NCBI GenBank assembly: GCA_965215445.1
Contig: CBDCDT010000002.1
Location: forward strand, 1,302,001-1,366,000
Reading direction: 5' to 3'
DNA from: CBDBLK01 sp965215445
GTDB lineage: Bacteria; Bdellovibrionota; Bacteriovoracia; Bacteriovoracales; Bacteriovoracaceae
DNA: 64,000 bases
In this document: in pieces, positions 1 to 8,319 of the stretch
Layout: each line of letters opens with the position of its first letter
Numbering within the stretch: position 1 is the stretch's first letter
Position numbers and translations under genes: made by a program
The notes under the pieces: model-generated
Database searches by the model: none
What the model saw: the letters and a program-made list of their open reading frames with translations, nothing else
Told to the model about the DNA's origin: nothing

Positions 1-456
1 CACACCTGTAGTACTCGAGACAAGACCGGTTGCAACGAGAAAGGATTTTTCTTCTCCATCATAACAATTTGCCAAAACCATGCCTTGGGAAATAACTCCC
101 TTAATTGCATCACCGGCTACATCAAGGGGGTGGAATGTTGGATCATTGTTTCTCCAGGAAGAATGCGTTAAAACTTCCATTGAACTCTGGTTACCATTAT
201 TATATTTCCCTGAACATGCGTATGCTATATCAACGCTTGTACTGGGGTGAGCGGGTGCTCCTTGATAAATACTCACTCGACAGAAATTGCTTTCTCTCAG
301 TATTTGTTTTGCCGACCCTCTAAGATTGACAGAGGCAACTTGTCGTCCCTTGAGTATTTCTGGCCTTGAGGTCTGTGATAATGTTCCCCTCTGCATAGCG
401 CAACCCGCTTGTAGCAATACAGCTGTGGCGATGGTGAATAAAACGAATTTGTGCAT
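1..456 (-). CDS. Partial putative lipoprotein, C-terminus outside window
   Basis: Reading the minus strand from the ATG at 456 gives 152 open codons that run off the left edge of the window. A strong SD (AGGAGG) lies just upstream of this ATG. The N-terminus has one basic residue, a hydrophobic stretch and the sequence LLQAGC with Cys19, which looks like a lipoprotein signal, although Gln at -3 is atypical. Three further cysteines follow. I do not recognise the family. It is divergent from ettA. Lipoprotein status is inferred from the signal peptide only. Confidence 0.65.
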   Translation of the reverse strand, partial: MHKFVLFTIATAVLLQAGCAMQRGTLSQTSRPEILKGRQVASVNLRGSAKQILRESNFCRVSIYQGAPAHPSTSVDIAYACSGKYNNGNQSSMEVLTHSSWRNNDPTFHPLDVAGDAIKGVISQGMVLANCYDGEEKSFLVATGLVSSTTGV

Positions 457-494
457 GGCTTCCTCCTTTGGAAGTTAAAGCCTTAAAAGCAAGG

Positions 495-521
495 CCTTGG
501 TTTAAACAGGATAAACCAGGG
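495..521. repeat. Inverted repeat in a divergent intergenic region
   Basis: The arms CCTTGGTTTA and TAAACCAGGG pair over 10 bp (one G-T pair) around a 7-nt loop. It lies between the divergently transcribed lipoprotein and ettA. There is no T-tract on the proper side for a terminator in either direction, so an operator or mRNA leader hairpin is more likely. One arm contains a copy of the window-wide palindrome AAGGCCTT (491-498). Confidence 0.35.
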
Positions 522-613
522 AGATTGTAAAAAAAAACCGACTGCGTCAAAAACTTGCCCATGTGCAAGCACACGGGGTAGATTCCCATTTTTAAAATAC
601 TCGGGGGGCGGCA

Positions 614-2290
614 GTGAATGACAAGCGCATTATCTACTCTATGGACGGCGTGGGGAAGGTCTACAGACAAAAGCACGTCTTAAAAGACATCAACCTCTCT
701 TATTATTACGGGGCCAAAATCGGGGTCTTGGGCCTTAACGGTTCTGGAAAATCTACACTCTTAAAAATCATGGCCGGAGTGGACAGCGAACATCTGGGCA
801 AAACCCATATCAGCAAGGGATTTTCGGTGGGGTATCTGGAACAGGAGCCAGAGCTACCCTTGGATAAAACTGTGCGCGAAGTGGTCGCCGGGGGGATGCA
901 GGAAGTTGTTGATCTGTTGGATCAGTTCAACGCCATTTCAGAGCGCTTTGCCGAACCGATGAGTGACGAGGAAATGCAGGGGTTGCTGGACAAACAGGCC
1001 AAACTGCAAGACCAACTGGATGCCCTGGACGCCTGGGATTTGGATGCCCACCTGGATTTGGCGATGGAGGCCCTGAACTGCCCTCCCGCCGGACAAAAGT
1101 GCGACACGCTTTCTGGGGGAGAAAAGCGCCGCGTGGCCTTGTGCCGCCTACTATTGAGTGAACCCGATATTTTACTGCTCGACGAACCCACCAACCACTT
1201 GGATGCGGAAACGGTCTACTGGTTGGAGCGCCACCTGCAAAACTATCGGGGCACAGTGATTGCCGTCACCCACGACCGCTATTTTTTGGACAATGTCGCC
1301 GGCTGGATTTTAGAACTCGACCGCGGCAAGGGTATTCCCTTTCAGGGCAATTATACCGCCTGGCTTGAAGCTAAGGCGAAGCGCTTGGCCCAGGAGGAAA
1401 AACAGGAATCCAAACGGCAAAAATCTCTCAAAGAAGAATTGGAGTGGATTCGCGCTGGGGCCAAGGCCCGGCAGGCCAAATCCAAAGCGCGTATTCGGGA
1501 CTATCAAAAACGAGTTGCCGAGTCCAAAGAACGCTATTCTGAAACCAACGAAATCTACATCCCCCCAGGCCCAAGGCTCGGCGACGTGGTGGTCGAGGCC
1601 CGGGGAGTGAGTAAGAGTTTTGCAGACAAAAAACTCTACAGTGATCTCAATTTTAAACTTCCCGCAGGGGGCATCGTCGGAATCATCGGCCCCAACGGGG
1701 CGGGCAAGACCACCCTCTTTAAAATGATTACCGGCCAGGAAAATCCCGATAACGGCACTTTTAAGTTGGGAGAAACGGTCAAGCTCGCCTACGTCGATCA
1801 AAACCGCACCCTCGATCCCAAAAGCGACATTATCTCAGTGGTTTCGGGGGGACTCGAACACATTGAACTAGGTGGGCGCAGTGTTCACGCCCGTGCCTAT
1901 ATCGGCAAATTCAATTTCACCGGCGACGATCAAAAGAAAAAAGTTTCCGAACTCTCCGGTGGAGAAAGAAACCGGGTGCATCTGGCCTGTGTTCTCAAGG
2001 AGGGGGGCAATCTCTTATTGCTCGACGAACCCACCAACGATTTGGACGTCAATACCTTGCGCGCTCTGGAGAAGGCCTTGATTGACTTTGCCGGCTGTGC
2101 AGTAGTCATTTCCCACGACCGCTATTTTTTGGATCGCATTGCCACTCACATTTTGGCCTTTGAAGGCGAGCAACAGGTGACTTGGTTTGACGGCAACTTT
2201 TCCGAATATGAAGAAGATAAAAGGCGCCGTTTGGGCGATCAGGCGATGGAATCCAAACGCCTAACCTATAAAAAACTCAAGCGGGATTGA
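614..2290 (+). CDS. ettA: ABC-F ATPase EttA, energy-dependent translational throttle
   Basis: EttA is a ribosome-associated ABC-F ATPase that binds the E site and gates the first steps of elongation according to ATP/ADP level. The 558-residue product has two ABC domains: Walker A GLNGSGKST near residue 42 and GPNGAGKTT near residue 357, and signatures LSGGEKRR and LSGGERNR, each followed by DEPTNHLD or DEPTNDLD. The 'arm' region and the interdomain linker with FIPPGPRLGD-like text (IPPGPRLGD) match E. coli EttA, as does the length (555). There are no membrane segments, as expected for ABC-F. The GTG start aligns with the E. coli N-terminus. The next gene begins 3 nt after the stop, so the two are probably co-transcribed. 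Confidence 0.95.
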   Translation: MNDKRIIYSMDGVGKVYRQKHVLKDINLSYYYGAKIGVLGLNGSGKSTLLKIMAGVDSEHLGKTHISKGFSVGYLEQEPELPLDKTVREVVAGGMQEVVDLLDQFNAISERFAEPMSDEEMQGLLDKQAKLQDQLDALDAWDLDAHLDLAMEALNCPPAGQKCDTLSGGEKRRVALCRLLLSEPDILLLDEPTNHLDAETVYWLERHLQNYRGTVIAVTHDRYFLDNVAGWILELDRGKGIPFQGNYTAWLEAKAKRLAQEEKQESKRQKSLKEELEWIRAGAKARQAKSKARIRDYQKRVAESKERYSETNEIYIPPGPRLGDVVVEARGVSKSFADKKLYSDLNFKLPAGGIVGIIGPNGAGKTTLFKMITGQENPDNGTFKLGETVKLAYVDQNRTLDPKSDIISVVSGGLEHIELGGRSVHARAYIGKFNFTGDDQKKKVSELSGGERNRVHLACVLKEGGNLLLLDEPTNDLDVNTLRALEKALIDFAGCAVVISHDRYFLDRIATHILAFEGEQQVTWFDGNFSEYEEDKRRRLGDQAMESKRLTYKKLKRD

Positions 2291-2293
2291 GCG

Positions 2294-3055
2294 ATGGAAA
2301 ATGGAACCCCTAGGCCTTTTGAAAAGTTTCTGGGGATGCATACCAACAATGCCGATGAGAAGTTGGATGTTAGTGCCAATTGGAGTTTTGCCGGAACAAC
2401 TCCCCAGCATTTCGACCAACACGTCGAAAAATCCATTCCCTTTTATAAGGAGGGACACGATTTGGTCGCCAAATTGAGCGATTATTTTGTGCAGGAAACT
2501 TCCATTTGTTACGAATTGGGAACTTCGACCGGAACTTTGCTTTCCCTCCTGGCCGCGCGCCATCGGCACCGAACCCAGGTTCGTTGGGTGGGCATTGATT
2601 GCGTAGAGGCGATGGTTTCCAAAGCGCGTGAGAAGACTGCCTCTGAGTTTGAAAACGCCTCTTTTGTTCGCGATGACGTGAGCACTTTTCCCTATCAAAA
2701 ATCCGATTTTATGGTGGCCTATTATTGTGTTCAGTTTATTTCCCCTTGCCAGAGGCAAGAACTCATCAGTCGCATTTACCAATCCCTCAACTGGGGTGGG
2801 GCCTTTGTCATGTTTGAAAAAGTGCGCGCTTCCGACGCTCGTTTTCAAGACTATATGACCGGAATTTATACTGATTACAAACTCGACCAAGGCCATACGG
2901 CAGAAGAAATTGTCGCCAAGTCGAGAAGCCTCAAGCGGGTTTTGGAACCTTTTTCCACTCAGGGCAATCTCGATCTCTTTGAGCGCGCCGGATTTGTGGA
3001 CGTTATGAGCGTGATGAAGTATGCCTGCTTTGAGGGATTTTTGGCCATCAAATAA
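2294..3055 (+). CDS. cmoA: CmoA-like carboxy-SAM synthase family methyltransferase
   Basis: This is a class I SAM-dependent enzyme of 253 residues, close in size to CmoA (247), which makes carboxy-S-adenosylmethionine from SAM and prephenate for cmo5U34 tRNA modification. Visible matches to CmoA include the N-terminal FDQHVEKSIPFY block, the SAM loop YELGTSTGTL, the acidic motif VGIDCVEAMV, the stretch YYCVQFISPCQRQELI and a conserved Arg in KSRSLKRVLE that corresponds to the substrate-binding Arg of CmoA. It follows ettA by 3 nt. The usual partner CmoB is not in the window. Family membership is firm; the exact CmoA reaction is inferred. Its 3' end overlaps cpaF convergently by 8 nt. Confidence 0.75.
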   Translation: MENGTPRPFEKFLGMHTNNADEKLDVSANWSFAGTTPQHFDQHVEKSIPFYKEGHDLVAKLSDYFVQETSICYELGTSTGTLLSLLAARHRHRTQVRWVGIDCVEAMVSKAREKTASEFENASFVRDDVSTFPYQKSDFMVAYYCVQFISPCQRQELISRIYQSLNWGGAFVMFEKVRASDARFQDYMTGIYTDYKLDQGHTAEEIVAKSRSLKRVLEPFSTQGNLDLFERAGFVDVMSVMKYACFEGFLAIK

Positions 3056-4142
3056 TACGTTTATAATAAGGAGTGTCCCCCTCACTCCCCAAAACCTGAA
3101 TGATTTCCACCACTCGCTTGGATTCAACATAAACGATTGTTTCGATCCCCTGGCAAATCAATTTTAAAACTTCGGGAAAACTCAGGCCCTTTTGGGGCGA
3201 ATAAATTTGAAACAGCAAAGCGAGTCGTGTTAGAGCGTCGGCCGCAGAATTGGCGTGTACACTGGCCATTAATCCCTTGTGTCCGGTGTTGCAGGCGAGC
3301 AGGAAGGGAACCACTTCACCAGAGCGGATTTCTCCGACGATGAGGCGGTCGGGTTTCATGCGCAAGGCATAGGCACAATATTGTTCCAGTGATTTTTCTT
3401 TGCCATCTCCTGCCAGCAAATGGGTGGTGCTCTGGTCGTTGTCAAAGAGTTCGTGGGTATCTTCCAAAATAATGACGTGTTCGGAAGGGCAAATGGATTT
3501 TGTGAGCAGATGCAAGAATGTGGTTTTCCCCGATCCGGTTGGCCCCACCAAGAGCATATTTTTCTTTTGTTTCAAACTTTCCTCAAAAAACGAGGCGGTT
3601 TGTTCTTCAATGCCAAAATCTTGCAGGGAAAAAACCTGGGGGCGCAAGGCCCGAAAAAAGGCCTTGGAATTTTTCGCTGGAGTGAGACAGGAGTGGCACA
3701 AGGTGACTCTGAAAGAACGATCGAATATTTTGGCCTGAAAACTGCAAAAAGGTCTGGCGTAATTCCAGCTTTGGTGGTGTCTTTGGGCAAAGATTTCCAA
3801 GGCCATTTGAAAGTCGTCTTCTCCCAGTTTTTCTATCTGGCCATATTCTCTGATCTTGGTTTGAATTTGAAAAATCTTTGGTGAGTGCAAAATGAGTTCT
3901 TGGAGTTCGGGATTTAGTAAGGGTTCTTTCAAGAATTTTAATTGGTAGATATTTTCCAGCCAATCCAAAACTTCATCGCCAAGGGCACAACGGGGAGGAA
4001 GGCCCATGTGTTCTAAAATGTGAGAGCAGAGCTTTTCCAAGCCCACGTCTTCTCCGCGTTTGACTGCATCTAAAAAGTACTCTCTGGCCTTTTGCATGAC
4101 CGGTCTTCGCCAGGACTCAAAATCGTAGATGACTTCAGTCAT
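3048..4142 (-). CDS. cpaF: Tad/Flp pilus secretion ATPase, CpaF/TadA family
   Basis: This is a type II/IV secretion ATPase of the VirB11/CpaF branch, expected to be a cytoplasmic hexamer powering Flp pilus assembly. The 364-residue protein has an N-terminal helical domain and a C-terminal RecA-like core with Walker A GPTGSGKTT near residue 203, an Asp/His box region (LEDTHELF) and Walker B LRMKPDRLIVGEIRSGE, followed by SVHANSAADALTRL typical of CpaF. It is the last gene of the minus-strand pilus operon and its ATG overlaps the end of the secretin gene by 8 nt. It is somewhat shorter than many CpaF proteins (about 450), lacking a long N-terminal extension. Confidence 0.9.
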   Translation of the reverse strand: MTEVIYDFESWRRPVMQKAREYFLDAVKRGEDVGLEKLCSHILEHMGLPPRCALGDEVLDWLENIYQLKFLKEPLLNPELQELILHSPKIFQIQTKIREYGQIEKLGEDDFQMALEIFAQRHHQSWNYARPFCSFQAKIFDRSFRVTLCHSCLTPAKNSKAFFRALRPQVFSLQDFGIEEQTASFFEESLKQKKNMLLVGPTGSGKTTFLHLLTKSICPSEHVIILEDTHELFDNDQSTTHLLAGDGKEKSLEQYCAYALRMKPDRLIVGEIRSGEVVPFLLACNTGHKGLMASVHANSAADALTRLALLFQIYSPQKGLSFPEVLKLICQGIETIVYVESKRVVEIIQVLGSEGDTPYYKRII

Positions 4143-5640
4143 TCATTTTTTCCAGGGTGACTATGGCCATGATTTTTTTATAGCTTTGTTGCTTTTGGCG
4201 GGAACGGAGTAAATTTTTAAGTATGGGGATTTTGGCAATAACTGGCAGTGCTGTGTAGTGATTATTTAAAGCACGGTAACCGATTTCAAACAATTTGAAG
4301 GGTTTTTGGGGTGTGACCAAAACTTGAGAGGACTTGCGGCCGCCGGAAATGGAACCTTCGGGAGAGGGATAGGTCAATTCCGCCTGATACTGCAATAAAA
4401 CCTTATCTCCCTGATGGGCCGCTTCGAGTTCGATTTTGAGTCCGGCAAATCTCCAACCCAGAGTGATCTCTTCTTCTCTCTTGGATTGGAAAGGAATGTC
4501 TGAACCAATACTCACGCTTCCCTTCTTTCCCGGTCGAATCACCAGTTGGGGTTCGGCCAGTGTTGATGCGTGAGTGGATTGCTGATTGAACAAGGCCTGA
4601 TTTTGTTTGATAAAAAATACCGGGCCACGGTCAAAAATATCTTCCAGACGCCCCTGAAGCAAGTCGAATCCCAGTTGAATGGAATCGCCTTCATGGTTTT
4701 CAAACTGAAAGAGTACCATTTTGACTTTGAATTGTTCCTGAGGATCGGCGGATAGGGATGGCCAGCGCATCAGTGCCTTGGATTCCATTTGCCTTTTTAA
4801 ATTTTCATCCAGTTTCAAGTGGGAGTAATGGGAACACTCCAAAAAAACGTCCTGAAAATGGCAGTTGAGGTCTTCCCGATAGGATTTGAGGGCAATGTAG
4901 AAAACTTCGGCCTGAATTTTCTTTTTGAGTGTGGGGCTCAAGCGGAGCCGGCCGGTTTCCCACAGGGGAATAAAATTTTTCTGGGAAGTTTTGGCATGGG
5001 CGGCGTGAAAAAGTTTTTTGAAATTCAGATATTGAGCGTAGTCTTGAAGTTCGCCTTCGAGCTTGAGTTCTCCGGCGTGGTAGTGGGCCATAATTCCCAA
5101 TGGGGAAAGCAATGGCCGCCACTTGGCCCACTTGAGTTGCTCGCGCTTGCCCACCACGATGACCTGATACAGGACTGATGGGCCTTTTTTGGGCCAGATG
5201 AAAAGGTCGCTACTTCCCAGGCTCACTCCCTTGAGCACCAGAGAAGAGGGGCCATCCTTGGCCCAAACTCGTAAGACTTCCTTGTTTCCCACCGTATATT
5301 TTTTGATGTCGGGCAGGGTGATTTTTCTCACTTCCCCCCTGCCCAAAATGAGAGGTCGGCGCTCTGTTTCGGCCCAAACCGGGGTAAAAAGGCCATCAAA
5401 AAGGGCAAAAGACACCCACGGGACAATTTTGACGAACTGGCCAATTCGGGGTAAGACAGAGGGCAACCCATAAAATATGAAAGTAAGGAGTTGAAAAATG
5501 GTTTCCAGAACCCGCGTCACCCGCAATCGCCGGGCCAACAAAAAGACGAAATTGGGCAAAAAGAGAAAGGCGCAGAACAACAACAAGGGCAGCACCCCCA
5601 AATTTGCCATCCATCCCAATAAGTAGACCATCTGCATCAT
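4135..5640 (-). CDS. cpaC: RcpA/CpaC-type secretin of the Tad/Flp pilus
   Basis: The product is a probable outer-membrane secretin channel for the Flp pilus. An N-terminal hydrophobic segment (about residues 5-30) is followed by a pilus-assembly N-terminal domain (ERRPLILGRGEVRKITLPD, then VLKGVSLGSSDLFIW) typical of RcpA/CpaC. The C-terminal part ends with the secretin signature ALPVIAKIPILKNLLRS and a final beta strand (IMAIVTLEK). I place the start at 5640, because ATG there has the SD AAGGAG and overlaps the stop of the upstream gene as ATGA; a longer frame to 5745 would run through that gene. At 501 residues the length fits the family. The middle of the protein is divergent and less clearly secretin-like. 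Confidence 0.8.
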   Translation of the reverse strand: MMQMVYLLGWMANLGVLPLLLFCAFLFLPNFVFLLARRLRVTRVLETIFQLLTFIFYGLPSVLPRIGQFVKIVPWVSFALFDGLFTPVWAETERRPLILGRGEVRKITLPDIKKYTVGNKEVLRVWAKDGPSSLVLKGVSLGSSDLFIWPKKGPSVLYQVIVVGKREQLKWAKWRPLLSPLGIMAHYHAGELKLEGELQDYAQYLNFKKLFHAAHAKTSQKNFIPLWETGRLRLSPTLKKKIQAEVFYIALKSYREDLNCHFQDVFLECSHYSHLKLDENLKRQMESKALMRWPSLSADPQEQFKVKMVLFQFENHEGDSIQLGFDLLQGRLEDIFDRGPVFFIKQNQALFNQQSTHASTLAEPQLVIRPGKKGSVSIGSDIPFQSKREEEITLGWRFAGLKIELEAAHQGDKVLLQYQAELTYPSPEGSISGGRKSSQVLVTPQKPFKLFEIGYRALNNHYTALPVIAKIPILKNLLRSRQKQQSYKKIMAIVTLEKMND

Positions 5641-5954
5641 TTTGACTCCTTCTTTTGGGGAGTGGAATAAATGATTTTTCCTAGCGTTTTGCGCAAGATT
5701 TCGGGGCGGTTTTGTACCACTGCAAATTCCTGTTCGAGAAGGCAAATTTGCAGCAGAGGTTTGCCTTGAGGATGGCAGGGATTTTGCATTTTTTTCCAGG
5801 TCAAATATTTTGCGGGAACCTTTAAATCTTCAATGATGATTTTTTCAACCTTTTCTTTAAAGGCAGAGTTTTTCTCATAAGTTATCAAGACAAGCTCGCG
5901 GGAGTGGCCATAAAATGTCCACCAACACGCCAGCAAGCTAAAAATCCACTTCAT
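5637..5954 (-). CDS. Small exported protein of the Tad locus, unknown function
   Basis: This 105-residue protein starts with MKWIFSLLACWWTFYGHSRE, a plausible Sec signal peptide, and the mature part contains two cysteines. The ATG has a strong SD (AGGAGG). It is translationally coupled to the secretin gene (ATGA overlap) and overlaps the gene before it by 17 nt. I do not recognise the family. Its position suggests a periplasmic accessory of pilus assembly, in the place where RcpB/CpaD-like small proteins often occur, but I see no sequence match to those. Confidence 0.7.
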   Translation of the reverse strand: MKWIFSLLACWWTFYGHSRELVLITYEKNSAFKEKVEKIIIEDLKVPAKYLTWKKMQNPCHPQGKPLLQICLLEQEFAVVQNRPEILRKTLGKIIYSTPQKKESK

Positions 5955-6432
5955 AAATGGGCCTCCTTTTTTGAAGTAATGGATTGTTTTTTCGGGAGTG
6001 GTCGCGGGGAGTAACCACGATGCCTGATTTTTGCCATTTCAAAATTTTGGGAAGTCTAAAGTCAGCTATTTCCAAAGAAATGGCCTGTGTTTCTCCATCT
6101 GGATAAGTGCCCCCTACGTCGTGAAGATAGGCATGGGATAAAAAATCTCCGCTCTCGCTAAAAAGAGAGACTGGACTTTTTCCCGAAACAAAATGTTTTA
6201 AAAGGGACTTGCCTTGTACTTGGATTAAAACGTATCCCTTTTGCACTACGGGAAGAGCATGGTGCTTTGATTGCGTGGGAAAAAAGAGCAGAAAACTCAA
6301 TCCGTGAGATGCCAAAAGGGCGATGAGGAGGCGAAAGATTTCTCTTCGACGCCACTCTTTTTTGAGTTCTTGTGGGGAAACCCAGTCGATCTTTTCCGCT
6401 GATTTATCTAATTCCGTTCCATTCCGATTCAA
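5938..6432 (-). CDS. Membrane-anchored Tad-locus protein, unknown function
   Basis: The 164-residue product has a charged cytoplasmic N-terminus (about 30 residues), one membrane segment (LLIALLASHGLSFLLFF) and a periplasmic domain. The TTG start at 6432 is supported by the SD GGAGG about nine bases upstream. This topology resembles RcpC/CpaB-type anchors, but I see no SAF domain, so I do not assign it. It overlaps both neighbours (29 and 17 nt), indicating a tightly coupled operon. An inner-membrane assembly component is an inference from context. Confidence 0.7.
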   Translation of the reverse strand: MNRNGTELDKSAEKIDWVSPQELKKEWRRREIFRLLIALLASHGLSFLLFFPTQSKHHALPVVQKGYVLIQVQGKSLLKHFVSGKSPVSLFSESGDFLSHAYLHDVGGTYPDGETQAISLEIADFRLPKILKWQKSGIVVTPRDHSRKNNPLLQKRRPIYEVDF

Positions 6433-6676
6433 ATTTGCTTACCTCCTTTTGGATGCGTTGGTGGGATTTTGCAAGGCCTTGCATGGTGAAAACAAAGAGT
6501 GAAAAAAAGACTCCGCTCCAAATTAATGCCTCCACCAAAACACTGCCGCGAGTCTCGAAAGCTTTCTTTCTCGGTAATTTAAAACCGGATAAGAGGCCAC
6601 CCATTGAGAAGAGCGAAAGCGTGCCTCCAGTTGAAAAGGGTAGAGACTTTGTTTTCTTGTGACGATAACTTTCCAT
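6404..6676 (-). CDS. Prepilin-like minor pilin candidate, TadE/F type
   Basis: The 90-residue frame holds a type IV prepilin-type cleavage motif, RG followed by SVLVEAL with Glu at +5, then a hydrophobic segment (ALIWSGVFFSLFVFTM). That pattern is what prepilin peptidase acts on in Flp, TadE and TadF proteins. The ATG at 6676 has the SD AAGGAG, but then the leader would be 44 residues and the first 154 nt would overlap the upstream gene in another frame. An internal ATG at 6604 would give a 20-residue leader but has no SD. The overlap is the odd feature here. Role as a minor pilin is inferred from the motif and operon. Confidence 0.6.
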   Translation of the reverse strand: MESYRHKKTKSLPFSTGGTLSLFSMGGLLSGFKLPRKKAFETRGSVLVEALIWSGVFFSLFVFTMQGLAKSHQRIQKEVSKFESEWNGIR

Positions 6677-7128
6677 ACCTTCTCCTTGAAACGGGCCAGG
6701 CCCACGATGTTGCGTTTGATTTTGATTCCAAAGGGAGACCTAAAAGGCCCCCAGGAACACCCTTTGGTGGGGAAAAAATAGTGCTTGTTGAGCAGAGATT
6801 GCATGCTTTGTGCTCCCTTGACCATCGCTTTGCCCGCAGCATAGGTTTTGGGTGTCAACATCAAAAGGCGTCCCGCTTTGATGGCCCGGTTAAGCTGCAC
6901 GACTCTTTTAATAAGCTTGAATTGTTTAAAAACCTGCCGCTTAAAACACAAATATGTTTTGGCCCTGTTTTTCACCTCCCACTCGGTGAGTTTTTGCAAT
7001 TGCAAAAGAAAAGTAATCATCATCACCAAGAGAAAGGCCCAAAATAAACTCATCACGCTTGCACTCCCGGAGGAATTAGCGCAAATTGCGGGGCAGTTTT
7101 TGCAAAAGTTTTCGAGTCGATTTTTCAA
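6523..7128 (-). CDS. TadE/TadG-like pilus locus protein
   Basis: The 201-residue product has one N-terminal hydrophobic segment (SLFWAFLLVMMITFLLQL) preceded by a small-residue stretch SSGSASV, resembling TadE/TadG-like pseudopilins, though Glu at +5 is missing. The rest is basic and probably periplasmic. The start at 7128 is TTG with the SD AGAGGA; an ATG at 7053, inside the same frame, is an alternative that would avoid overlap with the 53-residue gene upstream. Family assignment is weak and rests on topology and position. Confidence 0.6.
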   Translation of the reverse strand: MKNRLENFCKNCPAICANSSGSASVMSLFWAFLLVMMITFLLQLQKLTEWEVKNRAKTYLCFKRQVFKQFKLIKRVVQLNRAIKAGRLLMLTPKTYAAGKAMVKGAQSMQSLLNKHYFFPTKGCSWGPFRSPFGIKIKRNIVGLARFKEKVWKVIVTRKQSLYPFQLEARFRSSQWVASYPVLNYRERKLSRLAAVFWWRH

Positions 7129-7237
7129 ATTGTTTCCTCTGTGTTTTCAGGCCTTTCCACCCCCGCAACAAACCCTTTTCGATTTGAAAACAAGTGAGTG
7201 CGAGAGTGAATATGGCGATGATCCAAACGGGGTTCAT
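7076..7237 (-). CDS. 53-residue membrane protein after the Flp pilin
   Basis: The ATG at 7237 lies 2 nt beyond the stop of the pilin gene and opens a 53-codon frame that ends with TAA at 7076. The product begins MNPVWIIAIFTLALTCFQIE, one clear membrane segment, followed by a strongly basic tail (KGLKTQRKQFEKSTRK). The frame fills the gap between pilin and TadE-like genes almost exactly, which supports it being real. It has no recognisable family. The SD is weak, consistent with coupling to pilin translation. Confidence 0.5.
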   Translation of the reverse strand: MNPVWIIAIFTLALTCFQIEKGLLRGWKGLKTQRKQFEKSTRKLLQKLPRNLR

Positions 7238-7239
7238 GC

Positions 7240-7431
7240 CTACCTGAGATTGATGTGCCTTTCAATCTGCGCATTCATGTTTCTAATGCGCGTTTTGAGG
7301 CGTTCTCCAAACTGCTTGATGCCGACGAGGCAAAAAATGCCAATCAAGCTGGTGAGGATGACGTACTCCAGGACGGACTGGCCGTTTTTGTCACTCAAAG
7401 CGGCCCTTAAAAAATTTTGACGAGTTTTCAC
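7240..7431 (-). CDS. flp: Flp/Fap-type pilin subunit
   Basis: This is the major structural subunit candidate of the Flp pilus. The 63-residue prepilin has a short basic leader ending in DKNG, then QSVLEYVILTSLIGIF with the Glu-Tyr pair at +5/+6 that is diagnostic of Flp pilins, and a short hydrophilic C-terminal tail. A prepilin peptidase would cut after Gly17. The start is GTG at 7431, with the SD GGGAG. It is the first gene of the minus-strand pilus operon, which starts in the 180-base gap shared with the divergent SPOR gene. Confidence 0.9.
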   Translation of the reverse strand: MKTRQNFLRAALSDKNGQSVLEYVILTSLIGIFCLVGIKQFGERLKTRIRNMNAQIERHINLR

Positions 7432-7611
7432 GGTATCTCCCTTGTTTTTGGCAAATTTTCGTCAGGGAGGATTATGCAAGTGGAAAAAGAGAAAAGTTGA
7501 GACAAAATTTTACTTATTTCATTTTTGAACAAAATCGGAGCTATGCGTCTTAATTTATGCTATTCTTAGAAATGTTTTGCATCGCTTGCAAAGCGGCCTT
7601 AAAATGGCACT

Positions 7612-8292
7612 ATGAACGAAAAAACAAAGCTTTACATCTTCACCAAGCTCGAAATGGCCCTCATCTTTCTTTTTACTCTCATCATCGCCACCATTTCTTT
7701 TACTTTTGGCGTTAGACTCGGTAGGTCTTATTCTTTCCAATACGCCGATTTGTCTCCTGCAGATCAGCAACAAATTGAACTTTTGTCCGGGCAAGAGGAA
7801 AAAATTAACGAATTGGTCGAAAATCAAAATGAGATCAACGACGAAAACGTGATTAAAATGGATGAGATTAACCGGCAATTAGAGGAAAAAATTAAGGCCG
7901 AACTTTCTGCTAATTCGGCCCAGGTCGTGGCCCAAGTACCTTCTGAGGTTGAAGTTCTTGACGAAGCGCCGAGTGCCAGTGCTCCCGAACCCGCCCCTTC
8001 CGAACCAGAAGCTACTGAAAATGTTCAAGGACGAGAAAATAAAAGTTATTTAGGAAAACACACAGTGCAACTCAGTTCTCACCGCAGCAGGGCGGAGGCG
8101 GAGGCCTTCGCCGAAGGTTTTAAAGTGCGGGGTTACGATCCCATTATTCACCCGGTCGAGCTTCCCGATCGGGGAGTCTGGTACCGAGTCTGCATCGGTG
8201 TTTTTGACAGCGTCAGCGAGGCCAAGGAATTTGTCAAAAGGGAGCGCACTCTCTTTCAGGGACAAGACCACACTTTCGCCCGCTTTGAATAA
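7612..8292 (+). CDS. SPOR-domain membrane protein
   Basis: The product is a bitopic inner-membrane protein with a peptidoglycan-binding SPOR domain. An N-terminal cytoplasmic tail is followed by a membrane segment (residues about 16-36), a Glu/Gln-rich coiled coil (about 50-110), an Ala/Pro/Glu linker, and a C-terminal SPOR domain beginning KHTVQLSSHRSRAEAEAF and including WYRVCIGVF. SPOR domains bind denuded glycan strands at division septa, so a role in division or envelope remodelling is likely. It is the first gene of a plus-strand group with manC, a murG-family gene and a mazG-like gene. Confidence 0.85.
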   Translation: MNEKTKLYIFTKLEMALIFLFTLIIATISFTFGVRLGRSYSFQYADLSPADQQQIELLSGQEEKINELVENQNEINDENVIKMDEINRQLEEKIKAELSANSAQVVAQVPSEVEVLDEAPSASAPEPAPSEPEATENVQGRENKSYLGKHTVQLSSHRSRAEAEAFAEGFKVRGYDPIIHPVELPDRGVWYRVCIGVFDSVSEAKEFVKRERTLFQGQDHTFARFE

Positions 8293-8319
8293 TTGGCCCA
8301 ATTGCTTATACTGGCCGGT

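Noticed and set aside
1310..1801. Open frame of 163 codons antisense to ettA
   Set aside because: It lies wholly inside the conserved ettA gene; the composition follows the codon bias of the sense strand.
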